From positions 1 through 15,078 of the forward strand of contig CAZNNH010000156.1 in the NCBI GenBank assembly GCA_964574335.1: 15,078 bases of DNA. Reading direction: 5' to 3'. Made by a program: the position numbers and the translations under genes. Source of the DNA: CAZNNH01 sp964574335. GTDB taxonomy: Bacteria; Acidobacteriota; Vicinamibacteria; Fen-336. Below, piece by piece: positions 1 through 6,776 of this stretch. Position 1 is the stretch's first letter. Every line of letters starts with the position of its first letter. Below the pieces are notes generated by a model. It searched no databases, was not told the origin of the DNA, and saw nothing but the letters and a program-made list of their open reading frames with translations.

Positions 1-2
1 AG

Positions 3-170
3 TCCAGGCGGCTGGGCCCCGACCAGCGCTATCGTCGCCGGCGACCGGCGCGGGGCGAGGATCCGCATCGCGCCCAGGTCCACCTGGCCGACGAGGCTCG
101 GCGCTCCGCCGAGCTCGCCCGCACCGCTTCCGGGATCAAGCTGGAGCCGCTGGTCTCACCCGGTCGCTGA
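3..170 (+). CDS. C-terminal fragment of an unrecognised protein
   Basis: An open frame enters from the left edge and ends at a TGA at 168-170. It encodes about 55 residues, rich in Arg near the window edge, then a helical-looking stretch (HLADEARRSAELART) and the tail GIKLEPLVSPGR. I prefer this frame because its residue composition looks most protein-like. The other two plus frames are also open here and codon bias does not separate them cleanly. No domain is recognisable, and the N-terminus lies outside the window. A 77-base gap with a promoter-like sequence separates it from fabI, so it need not be in the same operon. The fragment is too short to name. Confidence 0.4.
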   Translation, partial: SRRLGPDQRYRRRRPARGEDPHRAQVHLADEARRSAELARTASGIKLEPLVSPGR

Positions 171-217
171 GGCCCACCGCTCGTCCCCGTCCGGCCTGGG
201 GTCGTTCGCTGGGTGGA

Positions 218-226
218 TGGTATAGT
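218..226 (+). promoter_or_regulatory. Candidate extended -10 promoter for fabI-lptD-rmd
   Basis: TGGTATAGT fits the extended -10 pattern TGnTATAAT with one mismatch. It lies 21 bases before the fabI ATG at 248, in the short gap after the upstream stop codon. No good -35 hexamer sits 16-18 bases upstream, which extended -10 promoters can tolerate. It is AT-rich against a very GC-rich background, which supports it modestly. Transcription would begin around 233, giving a leader of about 15 bases that still includes the purine-rich Shine-Dalgarno region (GAGGGAGAG, ending at 243). Confidence 0.4.
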
Positions 227-247
227 CGAGGGCCGAGGGAGAGTTGC

Positions 248-1030
248 ATGTTGCTGGAAGGCAAGCGGGGTCTGGTCCTCGGCGTGGCCAACAAGCGCTC
301 GATCGCCTGGGGCATCGCCCAGGCCGCAGCCCGCGAGGGCGCCCGGCTGGCCCTGACCTACCAGGGGGAGCGCCTGGAGGAGAACGTCCGCAAGCTGGCG
401 GCCGAGCTGCAGGACCCGCTGATCCTCCCCTGCGACGTCTCCCGCGACGAGGAGCTCGATACTCTGGCCGACTCGGTGGGGAACGAGCTGGGCGGGCTGG
501 ATTTCGTCGTGCACTCGGTGGCCTACGCGCTTCGCGAGGAGCTGGACGGCGACTTCGTCGACACCAGCCGGGAGGGTTACCGGCTGGCCCAGGACATCTC
601 GGCGTACTCGCTGACGGCGCTGGCGCGGCGGGTGGCCCCGCTTCTGGAGGGACGGCCCGACGGAGGCAGCCTGGTGACACTCACCTACCTGGGGGGCGAG
701 CGGGTGGTCCCCCACTACAACGTGATGGGTGTCGCCAAGGCCGCGCTCGAGGCCTCGGTCCGCTACCTGGCCGCCGACCTCGGCCCGCGCGGGATCCGGG
801 TCAACGCCATCTCCGCCGGCCCCATCAAGACCCTGGCCGCCTCCGGAGTGCACGGTATCTCCCGGATGCTCGAGCACCACCGTACCCACGCCCCGCTCAG
901 AAGGAACACCGAGCAGGCGGAGGTGGGCGACGTGGGCCTGTTCCTGATCTCCCGGCTGTCGCGGGGCGTGACCGGGGAGGTGGTCCACGTCGACGGCGGC
1001 GTCCACGTGATGGCGATGGCCGGATTCTAG
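248..1030 (+). CDS. fabI: Enoyl-[acyl-carrier-protein] reductase (NADH), FabI
   Basis: This is the short-chain dehydrogenase that performs the last reduction in each cycle of type II fatty-acid elongation, reducing trans-2-enoyl-ACP with NADH in the cytoplasm. The 260-aa length is normal for FabI. Diagnostic features are an N-terminal dinucleotide-binding segment ending in SIAWGIA (residues 18-24), CDV near 62-64 (adenine side), HSVAYA (89-94), and the FabI-type catalytic spacing Tyr147, Tyr157-x6-Lys164. VNAISAGPIKTLA (185-197) forms the substrate-loop region, and the C-terminus has the usual HVDGG. Position 92 is Ala where E. coli FabI has Gly93; Ala is common there in other FabIs. The ATG follows a purine-rich GAGGGAGAG. 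The gene leads a three-gene plus-strand cluster with lptD and an rmd-like gene. FabI is clearly favoured over FabL or FabV by length and motifs. Confidence 0.96.
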   Translation: MLLEGKRGLVLGVANKRSIAWGIAQAAAREGARLALTYQGERLEENVRKLAAELQDPLILPCDVSRDEELDTLADSVGNELGGLDFVVHSVAYALREELDGDFVDTSREGYRLAQDISAYSLTALARRVAPLLEGRPDGGSLVTLTYLGGERVVPHYNVMGVAKAALEASVRYLAADLGPRGIRVNAISAGPIKTLAASGVHGISRMLEHHRTHAPLRRNTEQAEVGDVGLFLISRLSRGVTGEVVHVDGGVHVMAMAGF

Positions 1031-1037
1031 ACCGCCC

Positions 1038-3338
1038 ATGTCCAGGCCCTGGCCCGCCGGCTGGCTCTGCCTCCTCGCGGTGGGTTGCCTGATCGGTGGT
1101 GCCGGCGCCGAGGAGCCCACTACCCCCGCCCCGGCGGAGGCCGCGGTGACACCAAGACCCACGGCGGTGCCCGAGGACGAGGCCACCGAGGACCGCCCCG
1201 AGCCGGGACCCAACGACATCACCATCCGCGCCGACCATCAGACCCGGGAAGGCGGCCACTACCAGGCGCGCGGCTTCGTCGACCTGCAGGCTGGAGACAC
1301 GCGGATCCAGGCCGACGCCCTCGACCTGTACGAGACCACCGACGAGCACGGTGCCACCAGCCGCCGCCTGGAGGCGGAAGGCAACGTGGTGTTCATGCGC
1401 GGCGAGGAGCGCCTGTCCGGGGACAGCCTGGTGCTGGACATGAGCACCAATCGTGGGACCTTCGAGAATGCCATCGGCTACTTCGAGCCCGGCGTCTTCA
1501 TCGAGGGAGACCGCATCGAGCGCATCGACGCCAGCACCTACCGGATCGAGGGGGCCCGCTTCACCTCGTGCGCCCAGCCAGAACCGCGCTGGAGCTTCAG
1601 CGCCTCTTCTGCCACCCTCCAGCTCCACGACAAGATCAAGGCCAAGAACGTCCTCTTCAAGATCAAGAAGGTCCCGGCGTTCTACCTCCCCTACCTCCTC
1701 TACCCGATCCAGGACGACCAGCGCTCGAGCGGGATCCTGTTCCCGCATTTCGGCTACTCCAGCACCCGCGGCTTCAACATCGGCACCGGCGTCTTCTGGG
1801 CGATGGGCCGCAGCGTCGATCAGACCTTCTACACCGACCACTACTCGCGCTTCGGCGAGGGCTTCGGACACGAGCTGCGCTACCGCGGCCGCGGCGCCTC
1901 GGTGGGCGGGTTCCGGACCTACTTCTTCAAGCTGACCCCGGAGCTGCAACAGAGCACCGGCCAGGACTGGGACTACGACGTCGACTGGAGCGCCATCCAG
2001 GAGCTGCCCGGCGGCGTGCGGGGGACGGTGAGCGCCCGTCTCTACAGCGACATCCAGTTCCAGCAGCAGTTCCAGGACAACCTCAACATGGCCTCGACGC
2101 GCAGCCAGCGGGCGGTGGTCAACCTGCGGCGCAACTTCGGACCGACCCGGGTCGAGCTGATGGCCGACACCAGCGAGACCGTCTTCACCGGCTCCGACAC
2201 CACGCGCGTCAACCGCCACCTGCCGTCGCTGTCGGTCCGTCGAACGCCGCGGAAGCTGGGTCGCACCGGCATCGTGTTCGCCTACGAGGCCAGCCTGGAG
2301 CGGCTGGCTCGGGGTGACCAGGACCTGCTTGACCAGTACGCGCGGCTGGACCTGGCCCCGACCCTGTCGCGGCCGCTCGCCACCTCGTTTCTCCAGGTGA
2401 CGCCCCGGCTCTCGCTGCGCTACTCGCGCTGGGACCAGAGCATCGATGAGGAGGAAGGGACCATCACCGGGTCTCCGCTGGATCGGCGTTTCCTGGAGGC
2501 CAGCGTCCAGATGCGCGGTCCCGAGTTCGCCCGGGTCTTCCACGACGTCGGCTTCTACAGCGACAAGATCAAGCACGTGATCGGGCCCGAGGTCACCTGG
2601 AGCTACCGCACCCGCGTCGACGACTTCGACCGGATCCCGAAGTTCGACGGTGAGGACTACTATCTCGGCACCAACCAGGTCCAGTACGCTCTGGTCAACC
2701 GCCTCCTCGCCAAGCGGCCGGGGCGGGGCGGCAAGGAGCGGACCGTCGAGTTCTTCAACTGGCGCATCCAGCAGACCTACTACGTCCAGATCAGCCAGGA
2801 CCAGAGCAACTACGACCCCAACTACTCGGCTTCCGCGTTCGGCCCGGGGGGCGTCCCCTCCCACTACTCGCCGGTGCGCTCGCGGATGCGTTTCCGGCCC
2901 GGCAGTGGCCTGAACCTCACCTTCGACACCGAGTACGACGTCAACTACGACCAGATCCGCAACCTCGGCTTCGGTGGCGGAGTGGGCCTCGGGCCGCTGC
3001 AGCTCAACGGCAACTGGTCGCGCCGTCTTCGGGTGACCGAGGTGGCCGAGGACCGAGTGCCCACTAGCGACTACCTGCGGGGAAGCTTGAGCCTCACGCC
3101 GCTCCCAGGGGTGCGCCTCGACGGCTCGGCGGACTACGACCTGCTGCAGAAGAACCTCCAGCGGATCGGCGGCCGGCTGCGGCTGGGCGTCCAGTGCTGC
3201 GCGTTCATGGCCGAGGTGATCCAGTACGACTACAACCAGCGCAGCGAACGTCAGATCCGTTTCTCGATCGAGCTCGCCAACATCGGCAGCTTCGGCAACT
3301 TCATGGGCGAGGACCGCCGCGGCCGCGGAGGCTTCTGA
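1038..3338 (+). CDS. lptD: LPS-assembly outer-membrane protein LptD
   Basis: LptD is the outer-membrane beta-barrel that, with the lipoprotein LptE, inserts lipopolysaccharide into the outer leaflet. The 766-aa product starts with a signal peptide (hydrophobic 8-22, cleavage likely near AGA-EE at 22-25), then a Pro/Glu-rich linker (26-58), an LptA/OstA-like periplasmic domain (about 60-165), and a barrel from about 185 to the C-terminal Phe. Family-typical segments include FYLPYLLYPI (215-224) and SSGILFPHFGYSS (230-242). The adjacent cysteines C720-C721 match the C724-C725 pair of E. coli LptD, and C178 matches C173. The E. coli C31 equivalent is absent from the mature N-terminus; the only other cysteines (C11, C17) lie in the signal region. 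The ATG is 7 bases after the fabI stop with no clear Shine-Dalgarno, so translational coupling is likely. Confidence 0.95.
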   Translation: MSRPWPAGWLCLLAVGCLIGGAGAEEPTTPAPAEAAVTPRPTAVPEDEATEDRPEPGPNDITIRADHQTREGGHYQARGFVDLQAGDTRIQADALDLYETTDEHGATSRRLEAEGNVVFMRGEERLSGDSLVLDMSTNRGTFENAIGYFEPGVFIEGDRIERIDASTYRIEGARFTSCAQPEPRWSFSASSATLQLHDKIKAKNVLFKIKKVPAFYLPYLLYPIQDDQRSSGILFPHFGYSSTRGFNIGTGVFWAMGRSVDQTFYTDHYSRFGEGFGHELRYRGRGASVGGFRTYFFKLTPELQQSTGQDWDYDVDWSAIQELPGGVRGTVSARLYSDIQFQQQFQDNLNMASTRSQRAVVNLRRNFGPTRVELMADTSETVFTGSDTTRVNRHLPSLSVRRTPRKLGRTGIVFAYEASLERLARGDQDLLDQYARLDLAPTLSRPLATSFLQVTPRLSLRYSRWDQSIDEEEGTITGSPLDRRFLEASVQMRGPEFARVFHDVGFYSDKIKHVIGPEVTWSYRTRVDDFDRIPKFDGEDYYLGTNQVQYALVNRLLAKRPGRGGKERTVEFFNWRIQQTYYVQISQDQSNYDPNYSASAFGPGGVPSHYSPVRSRMRFRPGSGLNLTFDTEYDVNYDQIRNLGFGGGVGLGPLQLNGNWSRRLRVTEVAEDRVPTSDYLRGSLSLTPLPGVRLDGSADYDLLQKNLQRIGGRLRLGVQCCAFMAEVIQYDYNQRSERQIRFSIELANIGSFGNFMGEDRRGRGGF

Positions 3339-3350
3339 GGTGGGGGAGCC

Positions 3351-4301
3351 ATGCGGCTTCTGATCACCGGCGTGGCGGGCTTCGTGGCCGGCCACCTGAT
3401 CGACCACCTGCGGGCCGCCCACCCCGAGGTGGAGCTCTGCGGCCTGGATCGCCCGGATGCGCTGGAGCGGGTCGGTCTCGGCCGGCAGGTCACCTGCATG
3501 GGAGTCGATCTCGAGGACGCCGGCGCCCTGGTAAGCGTGGTCGAGAAGGCCTCGCCTGACCGGGTGATCCATCTGGCCGGCCAGTCGAGCGTGGAGCGCT
3601 CCTGGCGCGACCCCGGCGCGACCCTGAGCAGCAACGTGCTGGGTACCCTCCACCTGCTCGAGGCGCTCCGCCGGCACGCCCCCCGCGCCCGGGCGCTGGT
3701 GGTGGGAAGCGCCGAGGAGTACGGCCACAGCGCCGGGGCCGGGTCGCTCCCCGAGAGCGCACCGCTTCGGCCCGGCTCCCCGTACGCGGCCAGCAAGGCG
3801 GCACAGGGCCTGCTGGCGCTCGAGCAGGCCCGCGCCGGTCTGTACGTGGTGGTCACTCGGACCTTCAACCACACCGGCCCCCGACGCGGCGCCGCCTTCG
3901 CGGAGAGCTCCTTCGCCCGTCAGATCGCCGAGATCGAGCGGAGCGGCCGGCCCGGGCGGATCGAGGTCGGGAACCTGGACGCGGTGCGGGACTTCTCGGA
4001 CGTTCGTGAGGTGGTGCGCGTCTACTGGGAGCTGCTCGGGTCCGGGAGATCCGGGGAGATCTACAACGTCTGCAGCGGGCGGGGAGTGGAGATCCGGGGG
4101 TTGCTCGAGCAGCTGCTCCGGCTCGCCCAGGTGGCCATCGAGGTCCGGGTCGACCCGGCGCGTCTCCGCCCTTCAGACATCCCGGTCCAGGTCGGAGATC
4201 CCACCAAGCTCGAACAGGCGATCGGCTGGCACCCGGCACCTGACCTGGAACCGGCCCTCGCCGACCTCCTCGAGGAGTGGAGGCAAAGGGTCGGCGCCTA
4301 G
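3351..4301 (+). CDS. rmd: NAD(P)-dependent sugar-nucleotide reductase, GDP-6-deoxy-D-mannose reductase (Rmd)-like
   Basis: This is an extended short-chain dehydrogenase of the NAD-dependent epimerase/dehydratase family, 316 aa. The Rossmann motif is TGVAGFVAG (6-14). The catalytic residues appear to be Ser120 (in GSAEEYG), Tyr145 and Lys149 (YAASK). FNHTGP, then an F-ARQIAEIE segment, GNLDAVRDFSDVREVVRVY, YNVCSG, and LRPSDIPVQVGDPTKL with a terminal ADLLEEWR together resemble Rmd more than the dehydratase Gmd. Rmd reduces the 4-keto group of GDP-4-keto-6-deoxymannose to GDP-D-rhamnose, a precursor for surface glycans. No gmd is in the window, so the substrate is inferred, and a related 4-reductase or epimerase role is possible. 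GGGGGAG lies just before the ATG and 12 bases separate it from lptD. The context points to envelope polysaccharide synthesis. Confidence 0.8.
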   Translation: MRLLITGVAGFVAGHLIDHLRAAHPEVELCGLDRPDALERVGLGRQVTCMGVDLEDAGALVSVVEKASPDRVIHLAGQSSVERSWRDPGATLSSNVLGTLHLLEALRRHAPRARALVVGSAEEYGHSAGAGSLPESAPLRPGSPYAASKAAQGLLALEQARAGLYVVVTRTFNHTGPRRGAAFAESSFARQIAEIERSGRPGRIEVGNLDAVRDFSDVREVVRVYWELLGSGRSGEIYNVCSGRGVEIRGLLEQLLRLAQVAIEVRVDPARLRPSDIPVQVGDPTKLEQAIGWHPAPDLEPALADLLEEWRQRVGA

Positions 4302-4379
4302 CGGCCGGCGCGGCTGATCAGGCCGGAGCGCGCGCAGCGGCGTACCCATGGCGCGCCACCATGAGTCTGACGCGAGCCA

Positions 4380-5048
4380 CTAACGAGCCGGTTCGTCCGA
4401 CGCCGCCTGGTGCTCCCCCACCACCACCTTGCCGTGACGCACCACGCGCCCCTCGAACCGGTAGGCACGGAGCAGCTCTTCCAGCACCAGCAGGTGGCGC
4501 TCCGGCTCGTCGACGGCGCGCATCATCATGGCCTCGGCGACCTCGGGGTCGTAGGGGAGACCGAGCACCGGGACCCGCTCCAGCCCCTCGTCGCGTAGCG
4601 CCTGGAGGAGCTGCGCCCGCACCGCGATCAGGCCCTCGACCAGCGGCTCGGCGACGAAGGAGCGCTCGGCTGCGGCCAGAGCCCGGTCCAGGTTGTCGAG
4701 GATCTCGATGAACTTGAGCAGCAACCGCTCCCGACGCTCGACGAAGCCGCGCTCGACGTTGCGCACCGCCCGGCGACGGAACTCATCGTTCTCGTCCTTG
4801 AGGGCCCGGTAGGCCTTCAATGCTTGGGCCAGCCGCCCCTCGGCCTGCTCGGCCTGCTCCCGAGCCGCCGCGATCTCCTCCGGCGAGGCGGCGGGCTCCT
4901 CGCGATGGGCGGCGTAGGGGTCACCGTCGTCGTCCTCGCGCAGCTCCACGTCGTCGGCGGTGGCTCGTTCGATGTCGATGCCGCCCTGCGCGTCCTCGGC
5001 GTCGGTTGCCGGGGCGGTGGCGTCCCCGGGGGCGTCGGTGTCGGGCAC
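4380..5048 (-). CDS. grpE: Nucleotide exchange factor GrpE (DnaK co-chaperone)
   Basis: GrpE is the cytoplasmic homodimeric factor that releases ADP from DnaK (Hsp70). From the GTG at 5048 the product is 222 aa, a usual length. Residues 1-55 are acidic and low in complexity. A long coiled-coil helix runs from about 56 to 110. LDNLDRAL (118-125) is the typical hinge motif, and the beta-wing head spans about 160-212, with PYDPEVAEAM (165-174) for the usual FDPxxHEAV and RVVRHGKVVV (201-210) near the end. The usual His of HEAV is Ala here, so the head is somewhat divergent. The GTG is chosen because GGAGG lies 4 bases upstream; a longer in-frame reading would run back into the preceding kinase gene. 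It is last in the minus-strand cluster, 35 bases after the kinase stop, with its own -10 box. No dnaK, dnaJ or hrcA is in the window. Confidence 0.92.
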   Translation of the reverse strand: MPDTDAPGDATAPATDAEDAQGGIDIERATADDVELREDDDGDPYAAHREEPAASPEEIAAAREQAEQAEGRLAQALKAYRALKDENDEFRRRAVRNVERGFVERRERLLLKFIEILDNLDRALAAAERSFVAEPLVEGLIAVRAQLLQALRDEGLERVPVLGLPYDPEVAEAMMMRAVDEPERHLLVLEELLRAYRFEGRVVRHGKVVVGEHQAASDEPAR

Positions 5049-5052
5049 GAAA

Positions 5053-5057
5053 CCTCC
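5053..5057 (-). promoter_or_regulatory. Shine-Dalgarno fixing the grpE GTG start
   Basis: GGAGG on the minus strand is separated by four bases (TTTC) from GTG at 5048-5046. It is the only strong Shine-Dalgarno near the grpE N-terminus, and it excludes a longer product reaching back into the kinase gene. Confidence 0.65.
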
Positions 5058-5082
5058 AGTGCCTGCTGTCGAGGTTGGGCCG

Positions 5083-5088
5083 ATTATA
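5083..5088 (-). promoter_or_regulatory. Consensus -10 box for grpE, overlapping the upstream stop codon
   Basis: The minus strand reads TATAAT, a perfect -10 hexamer, 34 bases before the grpE GTG. Its last bases contain the TAA stop (5086-5084) of the glycerate kinase gene, so the promoter core would lie inside that gene's 3' end. No good -35 was found at 16-18 bp; TTGCTC at 5116-5111 is 22 bp away, too far. A perfect TATAAT is unlikely by chance in such GC-rich DNA, but it could partly reflect the Val-stop codons (GTA TAA). No CIRCE element was seen beside it. Confidence 0.42.
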
Positions 5089-6439
5089 CCCGTCGCGCCG
5101 CGTCGCCGGCGAGCAAGACCGTGAGGTCCATCACGTTGGTGCCGGTCTCTCCAGTGACGATCAGGTCGCCGAGGGGGGCCAGGAAGCCCTGGGAGTCGCT
5201 CCCGGCCAGGAAGGAGGCGGCCGGCGCCAGGCCGAGCTGTGCCGCCCTGTGTCGGCTCTCCTGGTCCACCACGCCGCCCGCGGCCTGGCTGTGGCCATCG
5301 ATCCCGTCGGTGGCGAGGCTCGCCACCACGGCGTGGGCCGGGAAGGTCGACAGCGGCTCGGCGGCCGCCACCACCAGCTCCTGGTTGCGTCCTCCGTGGC
5401 CCGGCCCGCGGACCGTCACTGTGGTCTCCCCTCCCGCCAGCAGGCAGAGAGGCGGAGCCGCGAGCCCGTCGCCGTCCACGCACTCCCGGAGGACGGCGAT
5501 CAGCACCTGCGCCACCTCCCGGGCCTCGCCCTCGAGCCGGCTGGTCAGGATCCGGGCCCGAAGCCCGAGACGCCGTGCTTCCCGGGCAGCGGCCTCCAGG
5601 CAGAGCCGGTTGCCGCCGATCACGTGGGTCTCGACCCGCCGGAACAGGGCCGCCCCAGGCTTCGGCGTCTCGGGAGCCTCTCCGCGGGCACCGGCCTCGA
5701 GGCGCTCGCGCACGCGGCGGGGGGCGCGAGGGAGGACGGCCAGCCGCTCGAGCACGGCGAGCGCCTGGGCGTAGGTGGTGGGGTCCGGGACCGTCGGTCC
5801 CGATGCGATCGTGGACGGGTCATCCCCCACCACGTCGGACAGGGTGAGGCACACCACGCGGGCCGGTGCGGCGGCGCGGGCCAGCCCGCCCCCCTTGAGC
5901 CGGGACAGGTGCTTGCGCACCGTGTTGAGGTCGTGGATGGTGGCGCCGGCGCGCAGCATCTGGGAGGTCAACCTCACCTTGTCGCCCAGCGAGATGCCCT
6001 TGGCCGGGGCGGGCAGCAGGGCGGACGCTCCCCCTGAGAGCAGCAGCAGCAGCACGTCGTTCCGACCCAGGCCGAGAGCCATCCGCTCGACCTCGCAGGC
6101 CGCCCGGATCCCCCGCCGGTCGGGGAGCGGATGGCCCGCCACCAGCGTCCGGGTCCGGTCCAGCGGGATGGAAGGGGGCGCGGTGGCGATCGCCAGCGCC
6201 TCGGACAGGAAGGCGCCCAGCAGCCGCTCCGCCTCCCCTGCCATCGGCACGGCGGCCTTGCCGGCGGACACCACGGCCAGCCGGCCGCCCACCGGAATCG
6301 AGCTCCCGGCCACGCGCAGGCCACCTCCCGTCAGCCGAAGGTGCGCCTGCAGCAGCCGGGAGGGATCGGCCGCGTTCCTGCCGGCGGCCAGGATCCGCGC
6401 CGCCGCCCCCCTCAGCCGGTGGCGATCCCAGCGGGCCAT
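5084..6439 (-). CDS. Glycerate 2-kinase, MOFRL/DUF4147 family
   Basis: This kinase phosphorylates D-glycerate with ATP to 2-phosphoglycerate, feeding lower glycolysis from glyoxylate, serine or sugar-acid breakdown. Homologues are named GckA or GlxK-like, and older annotations call them TtuD 'hydroxypyruvate reductase'. The 451-aa length fits. Motifs in order: VSAGKAAVPMA (57-67), GHPLPD (102-107), LLSGGASALLPAPA (133-146), NTVRKHLSRLKGG (172-184), SDVVGDD (201-207), IASGPTVPDPTT (211-222), then the C-terminal MOFRL region with AGGETTVTVRG (335-345), GGRNQE (349-354), ATDGIDG (376-382) and TGETGTNVMDL (429-439). The ATG is 16 bases downstream of the small gene before it, with only weak purines upstream, so the start is moderately certain. 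It probably belongs to the mtnA-tsaD transcription unit. The soluble composition implies a cytoplasmic enzyme. Confidence 0.92.
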   Translation of the reverse strand: MARWDRHRLRGAAARILAAGRNAADPSRLLQAHLRLTGGGLRVAGSSIPVGGRLAVVSAGKAAVPMAGEAERLLGAFLSEALAIATAPPSIPLDRTRTLVAGHPLPDRRGIRAACEVERMALGLGRNDVLLLLLSGGASALLPAPAKGISLGDKVRLTSQMLRAGATIHDLNTVRKHLSRLKGGGLARAAAPARVVCLTLSDVVGDDPSTIASGPTVPDPTTYAQALAVLERLAVLPRAPRRVRERLEAGARGEAPETPKPGAALFRRVETHVIGGNRLCLEAAAREARRLGLRARILTSRLEGEAREVAQVLIAVLRECVDGDGLAAPPLCLLAGGETTVTVRGPGHGGRNQELVVAAAEPLSTFPAHAVVASLATDGIDGHSQAAGGVVDQESRHRAAQLGLAPAASFLAGSDSQGFLAPLGDLIVTGETGTNVMDLTVLLAGDAARRV

Positions 6440-6455
6440 GCTCGGAACCGGAGGC

Positions 6456-6710
6456 TCAGTGGCCCCGCTTGGGATCCAGGTCGCTCAGCTTGGTCAGGGT
6501 GTCGAGCCGGCTCAGCAGCGTCTCGGCCAGCGCCGGGAAGTCGCTGCGCCAGCAGACGGCATCGAGGTCGGTGATGAAACGACGTCGGGCGCGATTGAGG
6601 GCCTCCCGGCCGGTGTCGGAGACGAGCCCTTGCGACTCGAGTTGCTCGAGGTGTCTGAGGAACTCTGCGCGGTAGAAGTCCGAGAGGGCCCGGCGTTTGT
6701 CTGCGTCCAC
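6456..6710 (-). CDS. Hypothetical 84-aa charged protein
   Basis: I do not recognise this gene. From the GTG at 6710 it encodes 84 residues, highly charged (many Arg, Asp, Glu) and predicted mostly helical, with no signal peptide, membrane segment or metal-binding cluster. One Cys-Trp pair occurs in the middle (DAVCWRSDFPAL), and the C-terminus is KLSDLDPKRGH. The GTG is preferred over an upstream ATG at 6752 because AGGGAG lies 5 bases before it and the 14 extra residues of the longer form look non-coding. It sits 66 bases after tsaD and 16 bases before the glycerate kinase, so it is probably co-transcribed. It could be a small regulatory or adaptor protein, but no function can be assigned. 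Retention of the frame between two real genes is the main support. Confidence 0.55.
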   Translation of the reverse strand: MDADKRRALSDFYRAEFLRHLEQLESQGLVSDTGREALNRARRRFITDLDAVCWRSDFPALAETLLSRLDTLTKLSDLDPKRGH

Positions 6711-6715
6711 GGGAA

Positions 6716-6721
6716 CTCCCT
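6716..6721 (-). promoter_or_regulatory. Shine-Dalgarno for the 84-aa gene
   Basis: AGGGAG on the minus strand lies five bases (TTCCC) before the GTG at 6710-6708. It supports the GTG over the upstream ATG at 6752, which has no comparable site. Confidence 0.5.
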
Positions 6722-6776
6722 GGCACCGAAGTAGCGGGACCGACCCTGCCAAGTTAGCTCGCGGGCTTGGAGGATG

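Noticed and set aside
897..3872. 991-aa open frame on the minus strand opposite lptD and rmd
   Set aside because: Its composition is that of an antisense shadow in high-GC DNA, with no domain or Shine-Dalgarno, while both plus-strand genes have clear family motifs.
4302..4379. Bidirectional terminator between the convergent rmd and grpE genes
   Set aside because: Only short GC-rich self-complementary pieces (CCGGC/GCCGG around TGATCA) without T-runs on either strand.
5049..5483. N-terminal extension of GrpE to a 367-aa form
   Set aside because: The extension overlaps the glycerate kinase 3' end in another frame, is low in complexity and lacks family similarity; GGAGG-GTG at 5048 gives a normal GrpE length.
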